Positions 9,828-19,779 are shown, counted from the first letter of the stretch. The stretch is DNA of 64,000 nt from Puccinia triticina (GCF_026914185.1 NC_070565.1:1426001-1490000), one strand, 5' to 3'. The notes: generated from the letters alone by a model not told the origin. Translations and numbers: made by a program.

Positions 9828-10283
9828 CAAAAGTGGGCCGCTACGCTAAACTATGCTATTTTAGCCCTAAAGTTTAGCGTAGCGGCAAAAAGCGCCCACC
9901 CCTTTTGAATAGCGTTAGCGCGCTGTTAGCGCCGCTACGCTTTGCTAATTTTCAGTGGCGCTAACAGCATACCAATTTTTGTTTAGCTTTAGCGCTGCGC
10001 TACAGCCGCTACGCTACGCTATGTTGCGCTAAAGCGCTTTTAGCGGAAAAAAGGCACTTTTTTGCCGCAAAAAACGCTTTAGCGCAGCATAGCGCGCGCT
10101 CTTTTGCGCCTTGCGTGCTTAGCGTTAGCGCAATTGCACGCATCTGCGCTAACGCTACGCTAAAAGCTAAAATAGCTTTGCATCCTTTGCGCGCAATTGC
10201 GCTAACACTACGCTAAAAAATAGCGCATTTGCGCTGCGCTACGCTACGCTAACAGCTATGTTAGCGTAGCTGACCCACTGTTG
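9828..10283. mobile_element. 7-bp-TSD GCTACGC element, copy A
   Basis: A 456-bp non-coding element in the DIRS Gag frame. The ends are CAAAAGTGGGCCGCTACGC and, on the other strand, CAACAGTGGGTCAGCTACGC. The flanking 7-mer GTTCCTG occurs perfectly at 9821-9827 and 10284-10290. The interior is made of dense variants of GCGCTAACGCTACGC in both orientations, with one A/T-run segment in the middle. Removal leaves the Gag frame continuous. Copies B, C and D are at 20906, 24469 and 33177. Confidence 0.9.
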
Positions 10284-10310
10284 GTTCCTGTCTGCTCGGT
10301 TTTCTTCTGA

Positions 10311-10739
10311 TCAGGGCTGCTTTTTGCTGTAATGAAGCATAGCTTTCTCTTGCCAAGCCTTGTTGAAGATGGTAAGTGGTAGAGGGTTCCTTAACTCCCT
10401 CAGGTTATTGTTGAAGAATTGGGTCAAGCCGATGTCTTTGCTGGTAGGAAATGCTGCATCGTCAAATACTAATGCGCCTTTCTTCCCTGGTTGGTCCGCA
10501 ATCCCGATTGTTTTGACATCATTAGTGTTATTGACGGTTGAATTGAGCTTTTTTGCTGGGATCACGCTCATAAAGTCAACTTTTTGAACTGAGTTCGTTC
10601 TGTTCGAGTTGTTGCTAGGGGGGTTGGCGATTCCATTAGGTCCAGCGGCAACCTGGGATAGACCTTTGCAGATCTTCAGGAGGATCCCGGCCTTGGCGTG
10701 ATCACCTGATTCCGCGGCTTCTTCCGCCTTGTCGTACAT
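10311..10739 (-). CDS. DIRS-type Gag-like protein, middle part (left copy)
   Basis: A 142-residue frame. Its end, RNPLPLTIFNKAWQEKAMLHYSKKQP, is shared with RGPLPLTIFNKLWRHNAMSW in the 57890-58414 frame, which links the two DIRS elements. The stop is a TGA in the middle of the homologous region. The frame continues past it towards the MITE and then into the 9197-9763 piece. No enzymatic motif is visible. Confidence 0.6.
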   Translation of the reverse strand: MYDKAEEAAESGDHAKAGILLKICKGLSQVAAGPNGIANPPSNNSNRTNSVQKVDFMSVIPAKKLNSTVNNTNDVKTIGIADQPGKKGALVFDDAAFPTSKDIGLTQFFNNNLRELRNPLPLTIFNKAWQEKAMLHYSKKQP

Positions 10740-10985
10740 CTCAAGGATCCTTGTCTGAAGGGATCACTGGGCTTTTGGGTGTCCCTTTGTTGCGATGGGG
10801 TTTGTGGCTGTTAGACGGATCCAAGATAAAACGTCTTAGCTTCCTTATTCCACGGTAATTTTCCTAGATTCCTGTCTTTTGGTTGCCTACCTGAACCCTG
10901 TCTTCCCTCGCCGGCTTCCCTGGCGGTCGCCGAATCTTCCGCGCCTAGATCTCTGACTGAATGGTGCGACACACATACGTCTGTC

Positions 10986-11378
10986 TCAGTTCCTTAATTC
11001 CTTTGGTAATTCCTTAGGTGTTTCCTGATGATGCTGATTCTTTGACTTAACGGGTCCAACAATCTCCATCCAATTGTTTCCTAAGGTTTCCTGGATGTTG
11101 TCTTGGCCTTCTTGTCCGGACTCTTTGTGTTCTTCCGGGATCTTTGATGTCGCCCGCGTAACAATCTTCTTCGCTGCCCCTTTCCCCGCCGTGGTGGTCG
11201 TCTTGGACCCTGACGACTTCTTCAGTTTTTTTGCGGGTGGTTCTTGAGTTTGGTGCGCTTCCCCATCAAACTCCTCTCGCCTTGTCACGCTTGGAGTTTG
11301 GTCGGTTTCTGCTGCTGTGCTGCTTTCCATTGCTTTTTCTTTAACTGCGTTAGTTGCTGACTGGATGAGGCTTAACAT
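10986..11378 (-). CDS. DIRS-type Gag-like N-terminal piece (left copy)
   Basis: A 130-residue low-complexity frame rich in Lys, Glu, Thr and Ser (AKKLKKSSGSKTTTTAGKG). It lies where the N-terminus of the Gag-like protein is expected. The start at 56420 in the other DIRS element (MVESTRAKKSSAKNVNK) is similarly basic. The join to 10739 is broken by several stops. The function is not recognised beyond its position. Confidence 0.4.
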   Translation of the reverse strand: MLSLIQSATNAVKEKAMESSTAAETDQTPSVTRREEFDGEAHQTQEPPAKKLKKSSGSKTTTTAGKGAAKKIVTRATSKIPEEHKESGQEGQDNIQETLGNNWMEIVGPVKSKNQHHQETPKELPKELRN

Positions 11379-11384
11379 TTATTG

Positions 11385-11791
11385 CGGCTAGGCGAAAAAC
11401 TTGCTTCCTCTCTCCCTGCTTAACGGCGGGCGGCGATCCGGCAAGGTTTACGGCGTTGCTAGCGGGAAGATCCTTGCAGTACCGCGAAGCTTGCCGGTAC
11501 CGGTTGACGCTGGGCCAACTAGGTTTCGCCGGCCTCCGCAGCAGTCCGCGGGGGAGCGCGACCCTGCGCGGGCTTAGTGCTTGTTCCAAGGGCAGCGCCT
11601 TGCCGCCTTATTGCAGGCGCTGCTGTTGCGCCTAGGAGCCGCAGCTCCTTGGACTTAGCCCACCTCCCGCTGCGCTCCCGGTAAGTAGCAAGAAAAAAAA
11701 TGGCGGGTACCCGCCTTGTTTGGCGGGAGAGCCCCTCGGCAGGCAGGTACAGATCGCACCGCGCCAAGAGCCTCTCGGAAAGCAGGTGTAC
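11385..11791. other. GC-rich stretch without a recognised gene
   Basis: No convincing coding frame. From about 11698 the sequence contains degenerate units of the palindromic minisatellite that resumes at 12371 (GAGAGCCCCTCGGCAGGCAG, GAGCCTCTCGG). The frames open on both strands here look like by-products of high GC. Confidence 0.5.
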
Positions 11792-12370
11792 ACCACGGGC
11801 GCACTTTCTCAAATTGGGACTGTTGATCCCGGGGCAGAGCTCTTTGACCGTCTCGCCAACCCCTCAGGCGTTGGCAAACTGCTGAGAAACCCCGGTCAGT
11901 GGCTCCACAGTGGTCAGACTGTTGGTCAACCGGTTGCTTTGAAACCAAAGACCAACCGGATTGAGCCATGAATTGCCAACGGCTGTTGGCAAATTTGCTT
12001 TTGCCAGCACCGAGGCTTGAACTGGGGTTGGCTGCCCCCAGTACATGTAGCCCTGGAGCAAGGCAACTTGCCAAGCTCACAGCTACACTTTTCCAGTCAG
12101 GAACATGCGTATCGGTGCCTGCCAATCGGGCCCCCAGCAGGTGGCGGTGGCGGCCCGGGCCACCAGGCCTCCGGCGGTGACGGGGTGACCCGGGTACATT
12201 TTGCACCCGCTGCGGGGATTACCTCCAACGCCCAGCCAACGGCTTGGTTGGCCCAACGTTTACCCAAACATACATGTGTACCAATCTCCAACGGTTGCCG
12301 CCGCGAGCAGACAAACCGTCAGAACAACGGCAGCGCATACCTCCAGATGACGTTCTGGTGCGCCCGTGGT
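11792..12370. mobile_element. TIR element inserted in the minisatellite
   Basis: A 579-bp non-coding interval with perfect 13-bp inverted ends, ACCACGGGCGCAC at the left and GTGCGCCCGTGGT at the right, flanked on both sides by GTAC (11788-11791 and 12371-12374). GTAC is palindromic, so it could be a 4-bp target duplication or part of the inverted repeat. The flanks on both sides are minisatellite units. The interior has several perfect hairpins (for example GGTCAACCGG / CCGGTTGACC-like pairs near 11930). No transposase is encoded. Confidence 0.6.
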
Positions 12371-13265
12371 GTACATGCACCTGCCCGCCGAGGGGCTCTC
12401 GGTGGGCAGGCTCGGCGGGTAGGTGTATGTATCACTGCTCGCCGAGAGCCTTGCCTGCTCGCCGAGAAGGATAACTCTCGGCGAGCAGGTTGTTAGAGTA
12501 GTGGCGGAAGATTCAGGTAGATACAAGAGTACAAAAACTACATAGAACATAATCATGTATTTAGAGTCAAACCTAGATAGTGATACTCCGGCGGATTCAC
12601 CCGGTTAGGGCTTGTAGCTAGTACTTAGCCTGGCCGATCCCGCGCCCGACTCCAATCTCTTTTCTTCACCGAGATTGGAGCCGGGATTCGTCAGTGCCGA
12701 CAAGCTGACCGCGACGGGACTGTATCGTCCAGGTTAGTATCTATTTCATTATCTTTTGTTATGCAATTCACCGAGATTGGAGCCGGGATTCGTCAGTGCC
12801 GACAAGCTGACCGCGACGGGACTGTATCGTCCAGTTTCCCATTTGCTACGGCATCTTACACAGGTATACAAACACCTGCCCGCCGAGCCTGCTCACCGAG
12901 AGCCCCTCGGCAGGCAGGTGCATGTATACCTGCTCGCCAAGAGAAATCCTCGGTGAGCAGGCATACAGATCCCACCTCGCCGAGAGCCTCTCGGTGAGCA
13001 GGTATACTTGAACCTGCCCGCCGAGGGGCTCTTGGCGAGCAGGCTCGGCGGGCATGTGTTTGTATACCTGCTCGCCGAGAGTTATCCTTCTCGGCGAGCA
13101 GGGATACATACACCTGCCCGCCGAGCCTGCTCACCGAGAGCCCCTTGGTGGGCAGGTGCATGTATACCTGCCCGCCGAAAGGCTCTCGGCGAGGTGGGAT
13201 CTGTACCTGCCCGCCGAGGGGCTCTCGGCGAGCAGGGATGTGTATGCCTCCTCGCCGAGAGGTTA
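12371..13265. repeat. Palindromic minisatellite array (interrupted)
   Basis: Two self-complementary words alternate irregularly: GCCGAGAGCC-type hairpins (for example GCCGAGGGGCTCTCGGC) and GCAGGTGCATGTATACCTGC-type palindromes. Dense stretches are 12371-12490 and about 12850-13265. The part 12495-12840 is a different repeat. Every unit can fold on itself, so the array could extrude cruciforms and is open in frames on both strands. I see no support for coding. Confidence 0.75.
12667..12837 (+). repeat. 102-bp tandem pair of a dispersed repeat
   Basis: The unit starting CACCGAGATTGGAGCCGGGA begins at 12667 and again at 12769, each copy ending ACTGTATCGTCCAG. The same sequence family, in the opposite orientation and also as a tandem pair, lies at 36546-36740. 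No coding frame is evident. Confidence 0.7.
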
Positions 13266-13269
13266 TCTG

Positions 13270-13450
13270 TATAAGGAAATGGGACAAAATTGGTTAGAGT
13301 CCGCGACTGGCTGAGTGATAGAGAGATGAATTGCATATGGATAAGAAGAGAAAAAACAATGAAGAGAAAAAACAATGAAGAGAAAAAACAATGAACAGAA
13401 TAGATATGAAAAGGATAGAAAAACAGACCTATAAGGAAATGGGACAAAAT
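13270..13450 (+). repeat. 21-bp direct repeats flanking an LTR-like fragment
   Basis: TATAAGGAAATGGGACAAAA is found at 13270 and 13430. Between them lies GTTAGAGTCCGCGACTGGCT and following bases (13293-13329), which reappear at 13936-13972. The copies look like fragments of an older LTR-type repeat cut up by local duplication. Confidence 0.5.
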
Positions 13451-14162
13451 GTCAGAATTTTGGACTCATCCGCTCACAGTTCTCTCTTTCTACTTCCTGT
13501 CTAGCCAAGTGGCTAATGTTTGTCCTGTCATGTGTGGCCAAGTGGCCTCCATCATCCTGTCTGGCCAAGTGGCCCCTGTCTCCTGTTTGACCAAGTGGTC
13601 CCCTGTTCTTGTCCCCTGTTCCTGTCCCCTGTTCCTGTCCCCTGTTCCTGTCCTGATTTGTTTGGCCGAGTGGCCATGTTGTCTCCTGTTCCCTGTCACC
13701 AGTTCTTGTCACCTGTCCTGTTCCCTGTTATTGTTGTTAGGCCCCCTTTGGATCTTGCTGGGGGGCTCCCTAGTTGTTTGATTAAAATCCGCTCCTCAGA
13801 CATGAAATAAAAATCATTGAGTCTGAGCTTCAACAATCTCAACCCTGCTCCTTGGTCCTATCTGTTCACCTCAAGATAGCCCCCCCCCCTTTTTGTTGCC
13901 TCAACCTGAAGAGCTGAAATCTTAACACAAAATCAGTTAGAGTCCGCGACTGGCTGAGTGATAGAGAGATGAGGAAATCCTCAACCAGCCGCGGGTACAG
14001 ACTATATATATACACAACTTTATTGACTACTGAGATATGAAGATGAAAAAAACTAGATTGAGAAAGAAGTAGATGAGAATAAAGCTAGATCTCATCTATA
14101 TGTTGCTACCCCACAAAATCTACAATCTGCACGCGCGTGCATGCCCACGCATGCCCATACAG
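13451..14162. other. Low-complexity and LTR-like remnants
   Basis: It contains GTGGCCAAGTGGCC-type words (13500-13680), a 13-bp tandem repeat GTCCCCTGTTCCT (about 13610-13650, three units), and the second copy of the fragment described at 13293. Frames open on both strands here are compositional. No gene is recognised. Confidence 0.5.
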
Positions 14163-14237
14163 CTAACTTAACTAAGCACCTCCCTTTGTGGAGGGGGGAC
14201 GCCGTCCCGCAGGGACCCTCCGAATGAGGAGGAGGGA
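14163..14237 (+). repeat. Truncated copy of the CTAACTTAACTAA MITE
   Basis: The 5' end CTAACTTAACTAAGCACCTC and the internal hairpin GGGGACGCCGTCCCGCAGGG match the MITE at 32720-32817, but the 3' inverted repeat is absent. No target duplication can be scored. Confidence 0.55.
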
Positions 14238-14389
14238 ATTACTCTCAAATCAACCAATACGGCAACACCACTGGATTCTACCGCCAAAACTCCACAGGAC
14301 ACCATGGACAACACACCTTACACCCCTCTGGATCAGAAGATACAACCCCTTCAAGACACCATCAGCCAGTTTCACACACACAAACACCA

Positions 14390-15170
14390 TACTCAGGTCA
14401 TGTAATCCGTTACATCAACCACACTTACCCCAGACATGTAATCCGTTACATGGACCACCCTGACAGCTTGTCTAAACCTTTACATATACTTTACCTCATC
14501 AGCTGCACTCATTACATTGTGCTATGCACATGTCATGCAGTGTCATGCAGTGTTATGCACACTTGATGCAGGCTTATGCAGTCTTATGCAGGTGCATTCA
14601 GACTAGTGTAATAGGGGCTGCAGTTTGACAGTTGACAGATGACATCATGCAGGTGTCAAGATAGCAAAAGCCCCTCATGCAGCTTGCAGATGACATCATT
14701 TGACAGGCCAGGCCAGCTAAAACATCTCACCTCCTATTTCTCACTAGCTAAATTCCCTCATATGACATCATGACCTCATGTGACCTGTCAACCACCAGCC
14801 AAAATACCTCATTGTAGTCTTCAGGGCAGCTAAAACCCCTCATTCTCTTGTTCCCCTGGAGCTAAAATGTCTCACTCTTTTCTATTTAAGGAGGCTCTCC
14901 TCCCCCCAGTTGTAATTTCTCTCAGCAAACTACTTGCACTCAGCTTACCCCATAACAGTACAATACTTGCTCACTCTACAATATTGGCCCCACTCTATAT
15001 TGTGGTTTAACACCCTTACATACAAATTACATCCTCATTACAACACTTACACATCAGCTACATCACCATAACCCTTAAGCCACCTGCTCAAAGTAGGCTA
15101 TCTTTTGATACACCTCCACTATCACTACATAAACCTTCCAATCGTAGATTGGGGGGCTTGTTTTATTGTC
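14390..15170 (+). repeat. LTR-like regulatory remnant
   Basis: The layout is like the U3-R part of the gypsy LTR at 37588: repeated TGCAG-rich words (TCATGCAGTG, TTATGCAG) at about 14530-14610, then GGAGCTAAAATGTCTCAC, a TATTTAAGGAGGC box near 14885, and a C-rich leader. The young LTR has GGAGCAAAAATCCCTCAC and TATATAAGGAGGC in the same order. Ends and target duplication were not found. Confidence 0.45.
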
Positions 15171-15249
15171 TAGTGACCCAGGAAAGGCAGAGGTAACCTC
15201 ATTCATCCCTTTCCGTACTCAGCAAAAGGTTCTCAGGAACACTTTTGAG

Positions 15250-15507
15250 CTTTACAGCGACCATTGGCGGGCATGCGGCCCCACACGCCCTTTTCAAAGG
15301 GTGTGGGCATGGGCATGCCCCCGGGGGACGAGCGTGCATTTATCAACGCCCCTTGCATTGGGGGGTACCCCGGGTACCTGCCTTCCACACCCGGGTACCT
15401 CCCCCTCTGCACCCGGGTACCCCCCCTTGCGGGTGCCGGGTGCAAGTACGGGTGTCTCAAAATTGGTGAAAATCAAGGGGGTACCTGGGTGCCATTTGCC
15501 ATCTCTA
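15250..15507. repeat. GGTACC-rich end of the hAT-like element
   Basis: Several GGGTACC and GGTACCC words in both orientations occur between about 15355 and 15490, directly inside the right inverted end. The left end (6673-6800) has the same composition. Related GGTACC-rich patches occur near 22840-22935 and 34420-34545. Frames on both strands are compositional. Confidence 0.5.
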
Positions 15508-17139
15508 GACAAAAGCATACAGCTGTACCATGCCCTTCAGCATTGTTTTCTTCCCCGGGCTGTAGAAATAAGATTTTTATTTGTGTCAGACTAATAAAAA
15601 CCAAAGAGAAATTTTAAAAAATAGGCCTCACCTGAACATGTAGTATACGCAATGTAAGCTTTCTTGGGCATTTGTCGAGCTTGGAAGGCCGTTGTCTTCA
15701 TCCAGATGATCTTCCAACATTGCTTAGCGGCTCGGGAAAAGCAGGGCCTCGACATTGGCCATTGTCCACCAGTCTAGCCATTGTCTAGTCTTGGGAAACC
15801 GGTGTTGCAGTTCATCAATTTTGTCCTTGTGTGGTGGGCCGTCGGGGATTGTTGGCTCCAGGAGACCAATACAGAGAGATTGAAATGCTCCCTTTCACAA
15901 GAAAAATAGGCCGGTTATTAATCAAAAAGGAAACGGTGATACACCTCTTCATCAACCCTCATTACTGCACGATTGAGCTTAACCCGTGTGACAGATTGTC
16001 GGAAGTTTTCTCGGCAACCCTTGAGCTTCTTCATTGCCTCATTTGCATCAGTTTTTCCAAAGACGTTCATGTAAGCTGCAACAAAACCTTTCTGCTGGGC
16101 CTTGGAGAAATCTACAATACTTGTGGCCAGCTTTTCGCGTTCTTCTGGCAAGATGGAATGGAGGAGAAACTGTTGGAAAAGAACAGTAAAATGGATTGTG
16201 TAATACTCTTCAAGTTCTGATAATCCTCAAATCCAGCTTTATTGTACGGGAATCCATCACTGGATAGCATTGCAGTATATTGAGGTGGTCAGTAGGTAGC
16301 CGGATTTGAAGAATCAATAGGTGACATCAGATATTAGACCACCCAAGTAGAGTTTGTTGCCATCCATGGACCGGTCCAACAGCCGCTCTGACATCCATGG
16401 CGATTGAAAGGTAAAATGTTTGCGCCCTCGCCAAAAACTACATGAGATGACCTCTAGGCCCTTCCTGTATATTATAGAAAGACAGATTATGTCAGTAGAT
16501 GAGTCAAAATCTCACGAGGAAGGAATTTTGCTTGACTTAACTGATCCCATTGGAACATATCATTCAGAAACTTATCCCTGTCACAACCTTTCTTGTCCTC
16601 AACCTTGTCAATTTCTTTGAGGATTTCTTGCCTGTAGTAACGTGCTTGATTGGAGTTGCCCAGTGATTTGTGAATGTCCGTGATTGTATCTAATTGCATA
16701 TCTGGCCCCGTTGCTTTACCAATCTGCAAATTGAAACGATGTAAGACACACATTAATTGCTATTAACTAACTGGGGGTGTTCTATCATAAGGTACCTGAC
16801 CTTGAGCTGGAGGGCAGTGGCCTGGGGATTCTTCTTAATTGCATCGGCCAAATCCGCTAGGGCCAAGGGATCAGGCTTTTTTGGATGAGGCCAGGGATGA
16901 TTGTGGAACCCTTCGTGTCGTAGAAGGCCCCAGCCGGTCTTGTGAATATCCAAGCGGCACCTAGTACCCTTGCATTCCTGCCAGTAAACCTTCCCTGGAC
17001 ATTGATTCGCGGAGCCTGGGCATACTGGGTTCCTGTGCTTTGGTGGCAAGAGGTACGGCAAGAGCTGATCAATTTCAGTATCACTGCCAGCATAATTGGC
17101 TTGGTTGAGGTTATCCCAGTTAAACTGGGATGAACTCAA
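15508..17139 (-). pseudogene. MULE-like transposase, N-terminal and central part (decayed)
   Basis: Minus-strand pieces in order are 17139-16753 with a Cys/His zinc-finger-like region (CPGSANQCPG, KGTRCRLDIHK, GFHNHPWP); 16753-16487; a stretch reading LGGLISDVTY and GYLLTTSIYCNAIQ (about 16340-16270), where the DVTY Asp resembles MULE catalytic motif 1; 16151-15918 with SKAQQKGFVAAYMNVFGK; and 15800-15633 with FPKTRQWLDWWTMANVEALL. A consensus 72-nt intron (15631-15560) precedes the last piece, which ends QLYAFV at the insertion boundary. Stops interrupt at least six places. The MULE assignment is from remembered family motifs. Confidence 0.6.
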
Positions 17140-17273
17140 CCAATTTAAACTTGGTTGATCTCAACTGATGAAATATAAATCAAAGGTACCCCCCTTGGGT
17201 ATATATTTCATTGGATGAGATCAAGCCATTTTGAATTGGTTGAGTGCATCCTAGTTAAACTGGGATGTCTTCA
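17113..17273. mobile_element. Foldback MITE
   Basis: Long imperfect inverted repeats: the left end ATCCCAGTTAAACTGGGATG and the complement of the right end ATCCCAGTTTAACTAGGATG, continuing with CTCAACCAATT on both sides and meeting at a TATATTTCAT centre. The terminal words are themselves palindromic. The target duplication is not clear. It lies just at the 5' end of the decayed transposase. Confidence 0.6.
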
Positions 17274-17424
17274 TCCCAGCCAAATATGCTGGCAGTGTAT
17301 GATCCAACGGTACACAAGGCCCCAACAATGAAGATACATAACATGACTACTTACTGTTGAACAACGGGCCTCAGCAAGTTTGTGTGTGCTTTTGACCCAA
17401 TCATCAGCAAGTATCACACACGAC

Positions 17425-17850
17425 ATGTCACAGGAACCATCACGCATTTGGTCCACCGAACTAGAGATAGAAGATCCCCGTCTACCCAAACTACAGGCCA
17501 CCAAACATGATCAGCATGTGCGGATGGCGCTAAGTTACCGTCAAGAGCAATACAGCAGACAAAAAGCAGCCAAGCAGGCTAAATTCTCAAGTCAGGAGCT
17601 CGCCGCGATCATAGATGCGAATGCGCAAGTGTTAGCCGAGAATGTCAAAGTAGCATTCAGAATGAATGCAAGGAAAAGAAAAGCACTGATTGCTGAGCGC
17701 ACAATCATCAAGAGAAGGCGAGTGAATGTTGGTAAGTACAGAGTGAAGAAAGTGAAACGCACTGAGAAAGCAAGTGTGCTCAAATGCTTTGATAGGAGGA
17801 GAGGACCCACTGGGCTAATTCACACCCACCAGTGGTGGGCATTAGTATAA
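17425..17850 (+). CDS. Unrecognised basic, coiled-coil-like protein (hypothetical)
   Basis: A 141-codon frame from an ATG at 17425 (MSQEPSRIW). The middle is Ala/Lys/Gln-rich with heptad-like spacing (AKQAKFSSQELAAIIDANAQ), followed by a strongly basic patch (KRKALIAERTIIKRRRVNVG). I recognise no family. It diverges from the minus-strand MULE remnant and is followed by a TATA-like TATAAATAGGCC at about 17845. It could be a transposon accessory fragment or an accidental frame. Confidence 0.3.
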   Translation: MSQEPSRIWSTELEIEDPRLPKLQATKHDQHVRMALSYRQEQYSRQKAAKQAKFSSQELAAIIDANAQVLAENVKVAFRMNARKRKALIAERTIIKRRRVNVGKYRVKKVKRTEKASVLKCFDRRRGPTGLIHTHQWWALV

Positions 17851-18082
17851 ATAGGCCCATTTGGCCCAGTTGTAATTTCATTATCTTTTTTCATCACACA
17901 ATATCTTATTATCACATTATCACCACTGTATATACAATCATCATATAGCAAAGACTGGTAGCCTTGCTCAACAGTCTTATAGAATTACATATTAAGCACA
18001 TAGAAATTACAACACCATATTGTTATCCTGTTTTTCTCTTTCTTTCTTCTGTCCTTTTTCTCTGGTTCTCAGCAAGGGGGGG
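17851..18082 (+). other. LTR-like leader and 3' end of a copia internal region
   Basis: TATAAATAGGCC near 17845 is followed by a CAGTTGTAATTTC leader like the one at about 14910. The last 80 bases are T/C-rich and end in CAGCAAGGGGGG directly before an LTR, matching the polypurine tract and upstream sequence of the copia element (54891-54904). Confidence 0.5.
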
Positions 18083-18389
18083 TGTTGAGGTTGTGTAGTC
18101 TTGTGTCTCCTTTCTTCCTCAAGTCTTTCTGCTTTAAACCTTTCTTGTACATATCACAGTTTGTGACATTTCAGCTTTGTAGTCACCTGGAGCAGCAGAC
18201 GTGGAAGGACATCTCCTCATCCTTCCACAAACATCCTCATCACTTCTGCTGTTCCAGGTGAGTGTTTCTTTGTTTTTCTTCTCTCTCTTCTTTCTTCTTT
18301 GTTTTCTCTCTCTCTGATGCAATTCATCCTTCCACAAACATCCTCATCACTTCTGCTGTTCCAGCTGTTCCAGATTCATCACTGCAACA
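18083..18389 (+). repeat. Copia-family LTR (3' LTR of a truncated element)
   Basis: 307 bp, TGTTGAGG...TGCAACA, preceded by a polypurine tract and followed by TGTAC. It contains a 39-bp word twice (18219-18257 and 18326-18364); the first copy is followed by GTGAGT. It is near-identical, in inverse orientation, to the solo LTR at 19962-20268, and related to the LTRs at 36915 and 54905. Confidence 0.8.
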
Positions 18390-18571
18390 TGTACAAGGAC
18401 AAGGCTTTCAAAAACCAGTAACTTTTTCTCAAGATATGCCAAAATGCGCCATTAAGTGGTTAACTTTCCTAATTTTTGAAAGCCTTATTCTTGCACAAAG
18501 TGGCCAAAAAACTCTAAAAAGTTTGAATTCATATGTATCATGATTCACTAAATTATTTGGATTTTTTGACC
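18083..18571 (+). repeat. Left arm of a 489-bp inverted repeat
   Basis: LTR plus 182 bp of flanking repeat. It is nearly identical to the reverse complement of 19780-20268; a 93-codon stretch translates identically in the two arms. The spacer is 1.2 kb. Confidence 0.85.
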
Positions 18572-19392
18572 GGTGGGAATATGGATTCCAGGTCCCCAAG
18601 TGACTGTACTTGTTCTTTTTATTGGTGGAATTTTTAAGCATACAGAGAAGCTTCAAAAAACTGCAAATAAATTCACAGAGGAAAACAATAAGCTTTTCTA
18701 ATGATTGGTCAAAAATAATTTGAAAAAGTTGCGCCCTTCACGCGCAGTGCGCGAAGTGTTTGCAAACTTCGCGCACTGCAGTACAGTGCGCGAAGAGCTT
18801 TTCGCAGTGCGTGAAGTAAGTCCGTTTGGATATAGCATTTTCAAAAAAAAAAAAAAAAATCCTCATGCAATTGGATATAGTATTAAAATTTCATTATGTA
18901 AAATGGAAATAACAGTACTGTTATTGGACCAAAAAAAATACAATAACTATACTATCCCAATATCTGTATAGTAAAGGCCAATTGTTGCTAGCCAATGAGC
19001 TAGGTGCTGCTAGATTTAGCTCCAGCTAGCCAGGACTCTACCTTTTCAATAAATTAGCCGGGGCTTAGCCCAACCCAATGTGTATGAGATGCACGGCTTA
19101 ATTCTCTTAGCTTGCGCAAATTTAGCCACCAATGTGTATGCTCTAATGTCATACTTCTTGCCTGCCACCGAAGCGGATGCTTTAATGTTGTCAGCCGGGC
19201 TACTATAATAAGTTAGATCCCAGCTGACTATTCTATCATATGTAAACTAAGAAGTAGTGGCGCAAAGGGCTGCTGAAGATAAGGTAAAAAATGGGGTGGA
19301 GTAATTTTACATCTTGCATTTTACATGCGTTTGGCAATGTAAAATGCAAAGATGTAAAATTGCAGTGGTCCACGTGATAAACTAAATTTACA
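18572..19392. other. Spacer without a recognised gene
   Basis: It contains the rest of a repeat (to about 18830) that recurs at 20346-20735, ending in a small palindrome of CTTCGCGCACTGC (18735-18820), A/T-rich sequence, and a hairpin at 19302-19359 (TTTTACATCTTGCATTTTAC with its complement). No gene is seen. Confidence 0.5.
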
Positions 19393-19770
19393 TTGGGTGC
19401 GTGCAAAACCACCCAATGTAAACTGGTACCATGTAACACATACACTGTAAAAGCATATTCAGCGGCGCCGCAGGGCCACTTTCACACCCTGAGAGCTTGC
19501 ATTGCCCTTTACAGGGCATGCAAATTCGAGGGTTATCCCCTCTACCCTAACAGAGCAACCACATTCATAATACCAGCCAACTCCAGCTTTATCAACTTCC
19601 CCAAAATTGGGTACTCCCAGACCGTCAACATCAACAAACATTCCCACGATCTATGGAAAGTAATCACTGTCAAATACCTTGTTGTCTTACTTTGCTACCG
19701 GGACGATTGCAAATACGCTGGCCCACCTCCCACTGGACCCGGAAAAATTGCAGAACACCTCAGCACGTAA
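19393..19770 (+). pseudogene. Fragment of an unrecognised element protein
   Basis: A 125-codon frame. The last third (HDLWKVITVKYLVVLLCYRD then DCKYAGPPPTGPGKIAEHLS) has the look of a cysteine-containing N-terminal domain of a rust transposable-element protein. The frame is cut off at 19770, a few bases before the inverted-repeat arm. I cannot name the family. Confidence 0.3.
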
Positions 19771-19779
19771 GTGTTAAGA

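Larger units (their letters stand above)
7269..11378 (-). mobile_element. Degenerate DIRS-type (tyrosine-recombinase) retrotransposon, left copy
   Basis: Minus-strand order is Gag-like pieces (11378-10986, 10739-10311, 9763-9197), reverse transcriptase (9020-7908) and RNase H (7883-7269). The same proteins occur in the same order at 56.4-64 kb on the plus strand, where a tyrosine-recombinase start follows RNase H. I see no integrase of the DDE type. The recombinase of this copy was not recognised below 7269. Terminal repeats were not found. Confidence 0.75.
6673..15507. mobile_element. TIR-bounded 8.8-kb insertion splitting the MULE-like gene (hAT-like ends)
   Basis: Both ends carry the inverted repeat TAGAGATGGCAAA (6673 on the plus strand; 15507 inward on the minus strand), followed on both sides by GGTACC-rich sequence. 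The flanks are GAAAAAAG (6665-6672) and GACAAAAG (15508-15515), an 8-bp target duplication with one mismatch. Deleting the interval and one flank restores the MULE reading frame (LYAFV then KALERDY). The simplest reading is a short non-autonomous hAT-like element that was later filled by the DIRS element, minisatellite and LTR debris found inside. The 8-bp duplication suggests hAT, but that is inference. Confidence 0.6.

Noticed and set aside
9828..10283. hAT assignment for the GCTACGC element family
   Set aside because: The best alignment of ends gives 7-bp, not 8-bp, duplications at all four copies; an 8-bp reading breaks the inverted-repeat symmetry.
13449..13781. Frames open on both strands over Pro/Gly/Gln-rich repeats
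   Set aside because: They are products of the GTCCCCTGTTCCT and AAGTGGCC word repeats.
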